This document shows, piece by piece, positions 24,001-37,500 of a DNA stretch of 64,000 nucleotides. Position 1 is the first letter of the stretch, and the number at the start of each line of letters is the position of its first letter. Under the pieces are notes generated by a model that saw only the letters and a list, made by a program, of their open reading frames with translations, did no database searches and was not told where the DNA came from. The position numbers and the translations under genes are program-made. Source of the stretch: Pachypanchax playfairii (taxonomy: Eukaryota > Chordata > Actinopteri > Cyprinodontiformes > Aplocheilidae); NCBI GenBank assembly GCA_006937955.1, contig SSNP01000131.1:1205239-1269238 (forward strand), read 5' to 3'.

Positions 24001-27000
24001 AAAGACAGTTTATTTTACTTCTATGAACCACATTCTTATATCTGATATTTCTTTAAAAACATGTTTATTACAAACTCTGTTCAAAACTTCACATTTTGGG
24101 AAAAAATGTTAAAGGTGGCAAATTTGGTTTGGAGCCAGTTTGGAGCAAAATAAAGCAGGTGATCAATAAATCTGAACAGATATGACAGATACAGGTTTTT
24201 GGTGTGCTTGTTACTAACCAGGGCAGCACAGTGGAGCCTCACAGTCAGAAGGTTCTGGGTTTAACGCCAGGCCAAAAACTGGAAATGAATCTATAGAGTT
24301 CTGATTATCAATGTTCACGATCATCAGTGTCCCACTTTCCCAGAAAAACAGCCTGGATTCAGAACATCTACCCTTGTTATGAAAACATCTTTGTCTGTGT
24401 CTGCATCTGAGTGCTGCCACAGAGATAACCATGACACATAAGGATGATTGTTTCTACGCCTGGGAAAAGATCCAGATGGCTGATTCAGACTGTTTGAAAC
24501 ATGTTAAACTGCCTTATGATTGTCAAAATAAATCTCCCAGCTGTCAATCCTTGAGTCCTTTGTTTATTAATGGAGTCAAATGTTCCCTACAACCGACTCC
24601 CAGCTGGAATCTTACTGCCTGGAGTTTGCATGTTTGTATCCTGAATTCCTTTAACAGCCCAAAGTTGTATATGTTTGGCTGAACTGGGCCTGTGTGTCAG
24701 CAGGAACGGTCATGTGACTACACATGGACCAGTAGAACCTTACACAGGATAAGCCAGGTTAGGGCTGGGCTGTATACAAGTTTGTACCAAAAAAAACAGT
24801 GCTTACTTTGGTTATGATGTGAATTTTTCAAATACTGTTAAACAAGTGAATAGCTAAAACAACATCTGGAACATTGACAGTGGGAACTTATTTCTGCAGA
24901 GACCGATGTCAGTGCTAAACGCTAAGAACACATTTGAAAAACAGAAGTTGTGAATAAAGAATGGCTGCTGGCGGAGGGGGGCTGTAACAGCGACACACAG
25001 ATTACTGACCCAGAACAACTTATCCAAGAGTAGGAGCCGCATCTGTTGTAGTACGGAATTTCTTTGACTTCAAAAGGTCGGTCTTGGACCAAACTATCAT
25101 TTGCAGTAGCCGGCGGCACTAATACTAGTAACTTAATTTAATTACTGCCCCCTACTGGTAATTGTATTTTGAAGCGGCTGTGCAACAAAAACATGTTATT
25201 GTGCATATGATGATAAAATGTACTATTTAAAGCCAATCTAATGCAGTAATTCTTTACTTATTAGAAGATAATGTGGGTAATATTGATCTGGAAAAAATAC
25301 TGTCAAATATCATAAAACCAATATAATTTAAGGAAAAAAACGTGATATGAAAATGTTGCCACACCGCCTGACGGTTTAGACCAAAATGTTCCATGTTGTC
25401 GAAGTCTGTCTGGTCCAAGTAAAGAAATAGGTTTTCAAACCAACACACCTGCTCATGAATTACAGTCGCACCATTGCTAAGAGCGATTTGGCTTTTTAAC
25501 CAAACAATTTCAGAAACTGCCAGTCAATCTATCCACATCGTGTGAGGTAGGCTAACGAAAATGAAGTCCAAATCATGAAACACAGGACCAAGAGAGGTGA
25601 TGCACGACTCAGAGGGCTAGAAGCACAACACTTCATCACCACATCAAACCCTCGAGCCGTAATGTCGTCTTACCCTCACATGAATGGGATGTTTCAGCTG
25701 AGACGGGTTGAAACCAGCACCTCTGTGCTGCCTCAGTCCTTACACAACTCACATCGGGGCGGCTGTGGCTCAGTGGTTAGAGCGGTCGTCCTCCAATTTG
25801 AAGGTTGGTGGATCGATCCCGGCTTCCACCGCCACATGTCGAAGTGTCCTTGGGCAAGACACTGAACCCCATGTTGTAGTGTGAAAGCGCTTTGAGTGGT
25901 CTGAATGACTAGAAAAGCGCTATACAAATACAGGACATTTACCATTTACACCAAGAGAAAGAAAGTCTCAAGGCGCCAAGACTGCAAGAACGTCTCAGAA
26001 TACCAAGACCGCTAGAAAGTCTCAGGCCCAGCTTGGAGAGATTTTTCCAAAAGGGATAGTCATTTTAAAAACCATTTCCTAAGAAATGTATTTTTGAGAT
26101 TTCTACCAGTTATTCATTCATCTGAACTGATGACCCATCCAGGATGAACTCAACTCTCCCACAGGTGAAATCAAGAGACAGTCACCAGTCCACCCCTCCC
26201 TGACAGACCCTGCACTGTAACAAGTAGATTTAGAGTTGGAGACTCATCGTTTCAAGGGTGAAAACATGAACAAAAATTATAGCAGGAAATTTATTGTTAT
26301 TAAAAACAAAAAACCCTGAATGTACTAGTTAATTCCAAACCCTTAGATACTAAGACTAGCTTGGTAATAAATACTGTAAGAAAGACCTGACATTGTGCTG
26401 ATGAGTGAATGTACCATGAAGCTTGGCTGGCTGAATATCTTTGTTGCTGAAGCACGCACATCCACCCTGCGTGCACACACACAGAACAACACACATGCAG
26501 ACGCTCACCTCCAGACGTCGCTGCCCTTGGAAAAGGTTGACGACTTGATGACTTCTGGGGCCATCCAAGCGTAGGTTCCAGCCGTGCTCATCTTTGTGGT
26601 CTTGTGCCACTCTCTTGCAAGGCCAAAATCAGTGATCTTCAATGTGAGACCCTCCATGCATTCATTCTCTATGGGCTGAGCCAGAAGGACTGAAGGGCGA
26701 GAAAAGGACAGAAGACATTTGAGACTGGAATAAATAGATACATTTATCATAGGTTGAAATTTCAATGAAATGCATCACTGCAGATGAATTTTACCCTCAT
26801 CTGTCTTGTAACAGAAATAAAAGTCGTGCCTGACTGAGCTTACTCCTCAGTGTATAAATTCATTCTCAGTTTCTCTCTCACTTCCTCTTTATCTCAGTTT
26901 TAGACTAATTCAATCAGATCAAACAGGCCCAAAAATGTTTCTGCAAACTCTTTGATATGAGTTAAACCTTAGACTAATCAACAATCAAATTTAACCAGCT

Positions 27001-30000
27001 TTGATTTTTAATTGTATAAGTAAAACATTTGTCCACTGCTTAACTAAGCCTGCGTTAGCCGAATTGTGAAGGAAGTCACGTGATTTCTTGGGAGTTGTGC
27101 CAAGCTGGGACATCTCTACCGCAACTGAACAGAGCTGTGTCATCACCAAACAGGCTCGACGTGTTGGTCACATCAGGACACGAAGAGGAAACTTTCAAAC
27201 GAGGGATTGGTTTCTCTAGCATGTGCAGCATCTAAAGCCCGGAGACTGAAACTATTGGGCTTTTGTGATCCAAATAAAAGTCAACAATCTGGACTCACAC
27301 TCAATTTGTATTCATATTTAAAAGAAGAGAATGAGAAATGGGAAATCAAATCCATACTGAAAAAAAAATTATAATGCTGCTTCTTATTAATTTCAGAGAT
27401 GGGTTTAAAGCAATTTTTCAACTAGATGGTGTGCAACCAGGTGCTCTGTTAGGGTCCTTTAGGTTTTGCAGTGTAATGTGTTTCCACTCTACGTTAGAAT
27501 GGTTACAAAACTGTTCTCAACCAAAGAGAAGTCTGTCTGTAATCTAGTGTTGTCACAGTGATATAGCGCCTTTAAAAACCAGACCAGTTGAGTCTACAGC
27601 TTGATCTGTCAACCACTGATAATCTAAATCCTGATAATATCCTGATAATAATCCTGATATGATTGAAAATATCTCAGATTTTTGAGGGGCATGTCTGTTG
27701 ACCGCAATATGGATTATCCATGTGTGAATAACTGATGGAAAAAAAAAACAATAATTTAACCCCCACTCCCTAAAAAAGTGATTAGAGCTTGAAAAATGCA
27801 TTAATGACACGCAACCTGATAAAAGTCATTGTGCAACACTGCAGCCCTGGAGGAACAACAGAGCAAGTTTCTGTGGAATCAGAATATACCGATGAGGATT
27901 TTGAATCACATGAGTCCAAGTGAGCGAGCAGCAGTGGAGTCTCTTCCTCTTTGCTGACAGACTGGCCATCGTTCAAAGAAAAAGTTGGCTGTCAAATTCA
28001 AGGAAGAGATGCAGCAAGAAAAAAGACTCATTCATTATAAGGAAGTAATATATATGTGCAGTCACTTTCCTACTTTCTGAGCATGACACCTTGTTTTTTT
28101 TCTTCTCCGTTTCTTTTTTTATTTCCCAAAACAAAAATATTGTTCCCTGGCTCTTTGTCTTTTCCTCTCTCGTTCAGGCATCCTGTGCTGTGCCTCGTAG
28201 CCCAGGGGCAGGGAGTTTGACGTCACAAAGGAATGCATCACAAGAGGTTGTGTTGTCTGCTGAATTTGTGAGAACTCAGAAGGGGAAATAAGAGACTTGA
28301 TTCTTTCACAATCTATTCACAGGCTAAATTTTGGATTTAGTTCTGCAAAAACATAACTGCAAACTGCAAAAGCAGAAGATTATTGAAGGCTTTTAATTCA
28401 CACTCACAGCAATTTGTTTGAATAGTTTGACAGAAAGAAGAGGTTTTTATGGGCAGTGGGGCCAAACTGTTTCTGTCAGTTACAAAGGCCCTTGGGGTGG
28501 TACATATACAAGTTAGGGGTCTTGATCCCTTGTTCTACTCCTTTTGCTCTTCTGTTGTCCAGCACCTGGTAAACAGGTAAAAACAAGCCACAATCTGTCA
28601 CCTCTACATCCACTGGGACACCCACTCACTGACCCCACTTCCAGGAAGTGATGCTGGTGTGGGCCAATTAGCCTGGTAGCAAGAAAAAGGGCATTCCCAG
28701 TGTTATTGGCCTCTTGTGCACAATAAGAGCCCTGGTATTTTTAGAAACAGGTTACCAGAGGTCACATAGTTTTAGACAATCAATCAGAGCAGAAGCTCAG
28801 GCTTTAATAGAATTTAAATTAATGTTAAGAACAATCAGAGGCTGCAAGGCCTCATGGGTAATAATTGCAGACAAAACGTGAACAAATTTAGATCTCTATT
28901 AGTCCAGGTAATTTATTTCTAACTTAGATCAAGTTCAGGAGTAGAACCAAAAACCCACATCTCAGTCTAAGCTAACATGTCATGTTTCCAACACGTAAGC
29001 TGCTGATGAGCTTTTAATCTTCACAGTTCCACTCTTGTATTTTACAAAGTTGCTGTTTATTCACTTTGGTAAACAGACACTGATCACTGATCTGCTGCTG
29101 TGGCAGATTTGACATCAATTTAACACAAAGAACAAAGAGACTACTGCGAGGAAAAAAAAAAGAGTTGACAGGGTTCAACGGAGCTTTCAAAATAAGAGCT
29201 GGACAGAGCGAAAACAGAGGGCTATGACTTTTAGACAGTGGGATGCACGCAGGCACACACACAGAAAACAATCACTCAAACTGAGCAAAAACACATTTAT
29301 GTTCTGTGACCTTTTGTTGGCAGCTTAGACAAGAATAAAATATCTGAGCAAACATACAGCGCAACGGACGCAGCCGGGGAGCACGCATGAATGCACGCCA
29401 CAATAACACACACCCAGAAAGAAGGGTCAATCAAATGCTCCCAGACTGGGTGTGAATGACACGCGGACCATCAAAACATCAGTGACAAGTCGCACCGATC
29501 GATAATGGTATTTACTATAAAAACAAAAACTGGGTTAATCTATAAATATATGTTAAAGTGATAAACTAATGCAGTGATACAGCTTCATATTCCACTAAAA
29601 CTCGACATGTAAAGGAAGTTATACTGAAGCTGTACGTTAGTATCTCACCGCGACAGACAAATGGCAGTCGGGGTGGCGTCGTTTAGTTTCTTGTGTGAGC
29701 TGCAGAGCATCGCTGTTTGAGTCAGAGCTGTTGAAGGTGTCTGGAACCATGTTTCTATTTGGTTTCCAGGAGCACAAAAATTCAATAAATGCAGATAAAC
29801 TGCAAACAAATTAAGGTATGCAACACAAATTGTTGCACGTCTGCACCACGAATGTCAAAATTATTCAAAGTTTCCACGTAAGTACAAGCACAGTATAAAT
29901 TCAGTTCAATTCCAACAGAATAATTGTGTATTTTCTCAAAATTTTACAGTCGCAGTGCAGTGAGATCCTAATTTAAGCTGCTCCACTTCAACTACTGAAG

Positions 30001-33000
30001 TTCTTCAATGAATATTTTATAAGTAAAGAGGTTTGTTGTTATTATTGTGTAAGATTTGTGTTATCTGCTTCCAGATACTGATTATACGGGTTGAATGGAG
30101 GTAGGAGTGGTGATCACACAAGGTAAGTTGTTTATTCTGATCAGCTGAAGGAGAAATGTGATCATGTGATGAATCCACTCCCACTCTGTTAGGCCAGCAG
30201 GTACGTTTATATGCAACCCAGAAGAGAAACAAACACATTGAAGGATCTCAGCAATTTCTGCACGCATACGCGCCACATTCTCCCTCCACTTCCTGAGACG
30301 AGGCAGAGGGCACCCACAGTTCAACCCCCCCATCACACTGATGGTGGCTGTTGCATTAGTCAGCTATTTACTGGATGGCATGTGGCAACATGCCGTGTCT
30401 AAATCGACTAGTGACCCACATCGAATTAAATATGTTGCTGACATCTTCAAAACAGATGAGAGGTCTGAAAGTCCAACATGGGACACAGTGTAGCAGCAGG
30501 ATTTGCACCATGACTTCTACTCTTTTCATTGAAACATCTCAGAATTTCAAAGAGATGCTTCACAATTAGATAGTCTTATTTCTCACCCAGGTGGGGGAGT
30601 TTTACCTGCATCCTCTCTTATCTCCCACATTCTTTCCATTTGGAGGAGGAATGTTACCCAGAGCTGTAAACACTCAGAAAAATACTCCACTTTTCCAGAA
30701 AAAAAAGCAATTATCACAACCAGATCAGTCTTGCCCAGACAGAACATCGTTCTGGTCCAGAGGCGAAACCAACAGTATTGCCACTGTGACACATCTCTAT
30801 GGCAACAGGTCTGTTTGTCGCTGTTTGCTGCTCAGAAACAAGAGTGTATCAGTTGCAGACATAACTCGTACTGAAGGCGGTCTAGATACGAGCGTTTTGC
30901 TGACTCAACCAAGCAGAAGCTAAATCAACAAGAATCCCAGAGTCAGAGATTCCTGCACAAGTTTAATGTGAGCGTACCCAGTCAATTTAACACAACCACA
31001 AACCCCGGGTAAATATATTTACATTCCAAAAATTCTTCAAGTTGTTACATTTGAGTTCTGAATCTATTGCAAATGTGGACCTGCAGAGAGGAAGATGCAG
31101 TTTGTGTGGAGTTAAATCTTGTTTTGGACACACTTTCCATCACTTCAAGTAGAAACTGTCATTTCACACAATATTGGGAAAATTTGGCAAGTTAAAACCT
31201 GGTGCAGGTTCCATCTGTGATAGGTATTTCTTCAGCTATACAAGGTGCTTCTTACATAAACATTTGATTTATTATTTCCAAACACGAGAAAAGAAAAGTT
31301 AGTAAATTTTCTCTTACTGAGAATCAAATGGACAGTTACTCTCACAGATACCAGATTTGCTAAGATATCAGGTTTGGTTAATCTTCTTTTCTTTTTAAAT
31401 TTGCTGTTAAATGTGGTGTTGTTTGAGCCCAGCCCCCCCCCCCCCCCCCCCCCCCCCGAAACAGTAAAGTTACTCCATTTCAAGTCGGGCCACATACTTA
31501 GCCAGGTCATAGTTTCATGTTTTCTCTTCAGAAACTCTTGTGTAATTTTGGCGGGGTGCTTGCGATGGTAAACACACTGGAATATTCCTCTCACAGCAGA
31601 CTCACTGAGACTAAGTGCTCTGTATTTTGGTCGACCTGCATGCGTTCCTTGTGGCATCTATAAATGTCATGTCCCAGGTGGGTCTGCTAAACTCATAGAC
31701 AAGCTGATATTTTAACCTTCCCATGTCTCCAGCAGTCCACCTGGCTGAACAACGTCCCAACACCTAAAGTAAAGTGCCTCCCGTTCCCACCCGGCCTCTC
31801 TGAAGTCTTTGTTCCATCTTGCAGCAGAGATGTTTTTCTTGATGTTGCGCAATGTCTCCTGCACATCTGATCTTTGTAAAAGCTCAGATTTCCATTAATA
31901 AGCTGTGCGCAAACTATGAAGCACCTGTCGGCCTGTTTCCTGTAACCACTGCATCTGATTGGCGTTTGATTAGTGGCTCAATGCGCACCTCCGGTTTACT
32001 GCTGCGACCGATTCTCTGATTTTATCTGCTCACCATCTTACTTTAACCACTTCCAGTTAGCAAACTATCTGTTCTGATCATGTGGATTATGCAGTTTGGA
32101 GGAAAATCAAACACAAAGGTCAAAATTTAAAAGGTTCTGCTTTTTTATTAGTCACATTATAGAGTAATTTAAGTAATTTGGAAAGTTTTTAATGAGTTTT
32201 AAATGTAGGGCCTTGTTTTGGAATACTCATGATTGTTGTGCTTATGAGAAATAATGAAACTTACAGATTAGACTTTAAATGTTTTCATCATTTTAAACAA
32301 ACTTGCTTATATTTTTCTTATTTTTTTTATTAGAACAATCAGCAGTTAAGGAAGAAAATCATCAACACAATGTCGCAGTTCACCTCAGATCTGGAACTGA
32401 CCAGATTTTGAACGATATCATTTCTTCCCTGTGGAACACCTGGTTCCTCGGACAGGTTCCATCATGTCCAGACTCAAGATTAAAGGTCACGGGTCCTATT
32501 TCACAGTCAGAGCTGTCCACTTTGCCTGATCAAAATGTTCTGAATATATTTAAACACACAGTTTGTTTAAACACACAGTTCCGAGTCCTAACAAAGGTCA
32601 TCTCAGGTCAGACAGAAAGTAAATAATTACTGCATTTTAATGTAATTAGAGTTCAATTCAACTCAATCACATTCAGGCTATTTTTTTTAACCTGATAGAC
32701 TAATTTTGAAAAAAGTTATTCGACACAGCTGATGATCAGCAACTTTCTGCTGGACAGGAAGTCACTAACTGAACTCTGACACACAAATTCAAGGCTTATT
32801 CAACTAACTCAGGTTCAGTTTCCAGCTTTACAAAGTTGGCTTGCTTTTTCTCCTTTAAAGAGGCCATTTCATACAAATTTCAAGACTTTGTGCTTATTTC
32901 TTAAGTATTAACTTGTAATATGAAACATTTTAAATCTAAAAAACATCAGGAAACACTGATTAACAGACCTTTCAATCTGTCTGCATTAAAATTCGGGTGG

Positions 33001-33776
33001 TTCCAGCTCCTTCTGTCAGGTTGCTTCGTCAGCAGCTCGTTCATATTCCTTATTCAGATTTGCTGGATTCTGATTGGCTAACAAACTAGTGTATCAAAGC
33101 AAGGTATACTGTTTCCTGCCCCGCTGCGCATGGCAACGTCAGACGTCGTGTCTTCCTGTTTGCTACGTTATGCTAACAGCTTTTAGCCAGCAGCATGTTA
33201 GGCGTGGTTTCAACTGCGGGAGCTGATGAATACTAACGAACAAAGGAGTTGTGACGAAACAAATACAGGCTGTTCGAACTCGGGAGAACTTTGTTGTTAT
33301 CACCACCTGCGTAGTTTGAGAGATAAAAACTGATATAGAAGTTGTTGACTTGTTTTCACACCCACTATGAAGGTAAGAACACCTGTGGAGCTAAAATATT
33401 CAACAGAAACCAGAAAAAAAACATTTTAATGGAAGGGCCTCTTTAAGAAATACCTACAAACTAGATAAGGTTCCCTGTTTATTTCTAAAGCATCAGAACA
33501 TCAGAGTGCATCTTCATCACTAAAATGTGTTCTGATCTCAGCATCAGACATACAGCAAGAGTTGTTAAATCACCAGGGTCTCATTCATGCTGCTGCCACA
33601 TCAGAGAAGTTACTGAAGATGCAACAGGTGCGTCTCTGCTTTGAAGCATATTTGGTTCTTTACAGTGACCAGAAACATCAACCAGACCTGCTAAAGGTAG
33701 TTAAAGTTTTACGTTCTGCTAAAGAACATCTGAGAGAAGGTAGCTGGAGCTGGATGCATTTACAAAGACAGTAACC

Positions 33777-33814
<38 letters not shown>

Positions 33815-34095
33815 TTTGTTATCCTTATGGGGACTGTCCATTGACTTCCATTGATTTTAGTAACTAGATTTATACCTAACCCAAACCCTTTTCCTAACCT
33901 TAACCATTACTGATCTATAACTAACCCTAGGACTAACTAAAACTCTATTCACACCATACCTATAAACCTAACCCCTAACCCTAAAAAGGGGAGTCCCCCT
34001 TATGGGGACCAGGCTTCGGTCCCCACAAGAACCCTCGGACCCCAGAAAGATAGTAAAAGTCAGGAAACTGGTCCTCAGGAGGTCAGAAATACAAG

Positions 34096-34172
<77 letters not shown>

Positions 34173-34453
34173 TTTGTTATCCTTATGGGGACTGTCCATT
34201 GACTTCCATTGATTTTAGTAACTAGATTTATACCTAACACAAACCCTTTTCCTAACCTTAACCATTACTGATCTATAACTAACCCTAGGACTAACTAAAA
34301 CTCTATTCACACCATACATATAAACCTAACCCCTACCCCTAAAAAGGGGAGTCCCCCTTATGGGGACCAGGCTTCGGTCCCCACAAGAACCCTCGGACCC
34401 CAGAAAGATAGTAAAAGTCAGGAAACTGGTCCTCAGGAGGTCAGAAATACAAG

Positions 34454-34536
<83 letters not shown>

Positions 34537-37500
34537 TTTGTTATCCTTATGGGGACTGTCCATTGACTTCCATTGATTTTAGTAACTAGATTTATACCTA
34601 ACACAAACCCTTTTCCTAACCTTAACCATTACTGATCTATAACTAACCCTAGGACTAACTAAAACTCTATTCACACCATACCTATAAACCTAACCCCTAA
34701 CCCTAAAAAGGGGAGTCCCCCTTATGGGGACCAGGCTTCGGTCCCCACAAGAACCCTCGGACCCCAGAAAGATAGTAAAAGTCAGGAAACTGGTCCTCAG
34801 GAGGTCAGAAATACAAGCCCACACACACACACACACACACAAGTCCACTCTCCTCCTCGTCACTCAGCACCTATATTAATTATCCTTTCCCTAAAGCAAC
34901 ATCTCCATCTCTCAGCACTGTTTTCTCTATCATTCCACACCCTGTCCAATCTCTGCTGACGTTTTGCTAATATCATTTCATGAACGTGTCAAGAAACTTC
35001 TGGTAGTGAAAAACGTCATGAAACTAAAAGCGTTCATGCGAAAGCCAGAACCAAAAATATCTGCATCCGTCTTTAAATGTCCAGAACGACTTGATCTGAG
35101 GATGAACCTTCACCGTCGTCCTCCCTTTCAGCGCTCCCTGCCCTCTACCCGTAGGCGAGGGGAGAATTCGGGCGGGGTGGGGGCTTTCCCCAGGAAGAAG
35201 AGAAGCTTTGTCCCCTGAGGGACGAGGCCATAGGCTGACAGGGAGTCTGGCAACCCTTGACCAAGCAGCTAATGAGTGAGAGGGAAGGAAGGGAGAGCAG
35301 CGAGACACAATCATGTTTCAGAAGATGGTAGCTCACAGAGAAACTGGTTCTCGCTCCAGAGGAGTTTCATCTCAGATCTGGGATCCTTCTCTGACGTTAA
35401 GCTGCTTCAAGGACTTTAAACACATCAACACATGAGCTGAGGATCCATTTATAGTTTACACATGAAATTAAAACTCAAACAAAAGCACAACACAGTTCTT
35501 CATCATCAGCCCAGAGTTTAAAGGCAGTAAGAGAAGCTGATTTCCTGTAAGTCTTTTATCTAGTTTGACCGTTTCATCAGTCAGACAGTCGGCCCACGTT
35601 TAACATCGTCAGTTTAGGTAAACCATGCATGTTTTCTTTGGCAAAGTCTCAAAATATTTACTGTCCTTACGTTCATTGCCCATTTAGATGAAGTTTCTGT
35701 GGATCGCCTGTATTTACTGAGAGAGTTTGACTGATAGATCCACCAATGCCCATAGACTAGGAAAGATCTGGCCTTTTTCTGGTTGAAATTAGCACTAAAA
35801 TGAAAACAATGAGGAAAACCAATGGCGCTTCTTGTGGAATTGCTGAAACTTTTGTTTTAAAGGGACAGAAAACATCCTGGATGTGTTCACTTATATACAA
35901 ACTGCAGTTGTCTGAAAATAACAACCTCATCAAGACTGGGTTATTTCAGAAACAAGCTCAACTTTGACAAGTGTGCAAGACTGCACTTTGACAAATGCAG
36001 AATCTGCTGCTGCTCACAGGATTTAGTCCGACCCTCATTTCACTAGCAAAACGTTTTACTGAATTCAGACATTTACTGGAAAAACAATTAACCAGACCGT
36101 GGCCATCAGATATCACGGAAACCCCTTGAAGATGACTTCAGAATCCTCCACAGACCTGTTCATGGAGCTGAGATCCAGCTGTGACCCGGTCCTGAACAAA
36201 ACAGCTAAAAATCAATCAGACTGAAATCCTCAAGTTAGACAAGTGAGACATCTGATCACATTAGCAAGAATGAGTGAAACTCTGCAAAAAGGATTTTAAA
36301 CAACTCAAATCTATATTAAAAACACATTTCCTACGTATAATACAAAGTGTCCATTAAGCCAGAAAAATGTACTAAGAAACCCCAAAAATCTGGATGTAAA
36401 TCAAGTCAATTTTATAGAAAACTCTCATAACTCAGAAGTAACATGTATTACTATTCAAATATTTTGAAATTTAGTTTTTTATTATGAACAATGAATGAAT
36501 GTCCAAAGTTAAAACTGTCCCAAATATCTTCATTTCATTTCACAAAAAGCAGCAAAAGAGACGACTTTTACAACCAGAACTGCTCGTCTAATTTGTCCGT
36601 GTGTGTTGATAGGCATGTAGTTTGTTTTTAGGAAAGGATTTGAGATGCTACATATTCTGGAAAAATATCAGCAGGAAATGTTAGTTTGCAATTACTCTTT
36701 TATTAAAAATTAAAACAGAAAACATTTAATAATAGTAACTAGCAAAATCAATTAAATAATTTGAGCTCGGAGAAAATATAAACAGACGAGTGGCCAAAAT
36801 AAACTAATCCTACAGGTTTTTAATGTAAATCTAGAAGTCAGTGATATTTTTATAAGAAAAATGAAACAACAAAACATAACACTGACTCTTAAACATGAAA
36901 CTGAATTATTAATCAGACTGGAGCTCGTGTTCATCAATAACATTTAAGGCAGTCTCATTAAACGCGGCCCCTTAAAACTTATTGGGAACTGAAACCCTTT
37001 ATTAAGACTGATTTCCAGCACTGACAAACTGTTTTATCGTATTCAGCCCTCCAATCACCCAATGCGAAGGCACTATTATATATTACGCTGAGAAAAAACT
37101 GAATCGAGTTATTTCATGCATTTTCTGGCACATGAGCTGCAAGCTAATCATCGTGGGAGCTGTGTACAGTGTAAAACATGCTCACACAAAAGGAGTATTC
37201 TGTTTCTGGGCTGCAGCTTTAACTGTGTCACACGAGGTTATAAATGATTCGCTGTGCAAAGTATCCAGTGCCAGGTGAAGGGCTCCAGAAACCAGTCACT
37301 CATTAACAGGCCTCCGCTGCTATTGTGTTGCATTTTAACCTTCATTAGAGCCATCGCCTAAGAAACTAACACACAGGGTCACCGCTGGTTTGACCCCCAA
37401 AGATCCGGGGTCAAGGTGGCGATGGAGTCGGGATGCAAAGATCTGTTTCAAACAGGCATGTGCAGAAGAAAAAACTAAACAATAAAGAATTCCTCTGTCC

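Noticed and set aside
25756..25830. Possible tRNA gene with A and B boxes
   Set aside because: Continuous with a SINE body and L2-like tail; it is a retroposed SINE, not a tRNA gene.
34002..34566. Frames rich in HT or CV repeats
   Set aside because: They are translations of CA microsatellites and the 288-bp satellite unit.
34680..34710. Telomere-like CTAACCC repeats
   Set aside because: Part of the 288-bp satellite unit, imperfect and interspersed; not an interstitial telomere array.
33779..34841. CRISPR-like alternation of repeats and spacers
   Set aside because: The constant part is 288 bp and the variable part is pure CA; vertebrate satellite, not CRISPR.
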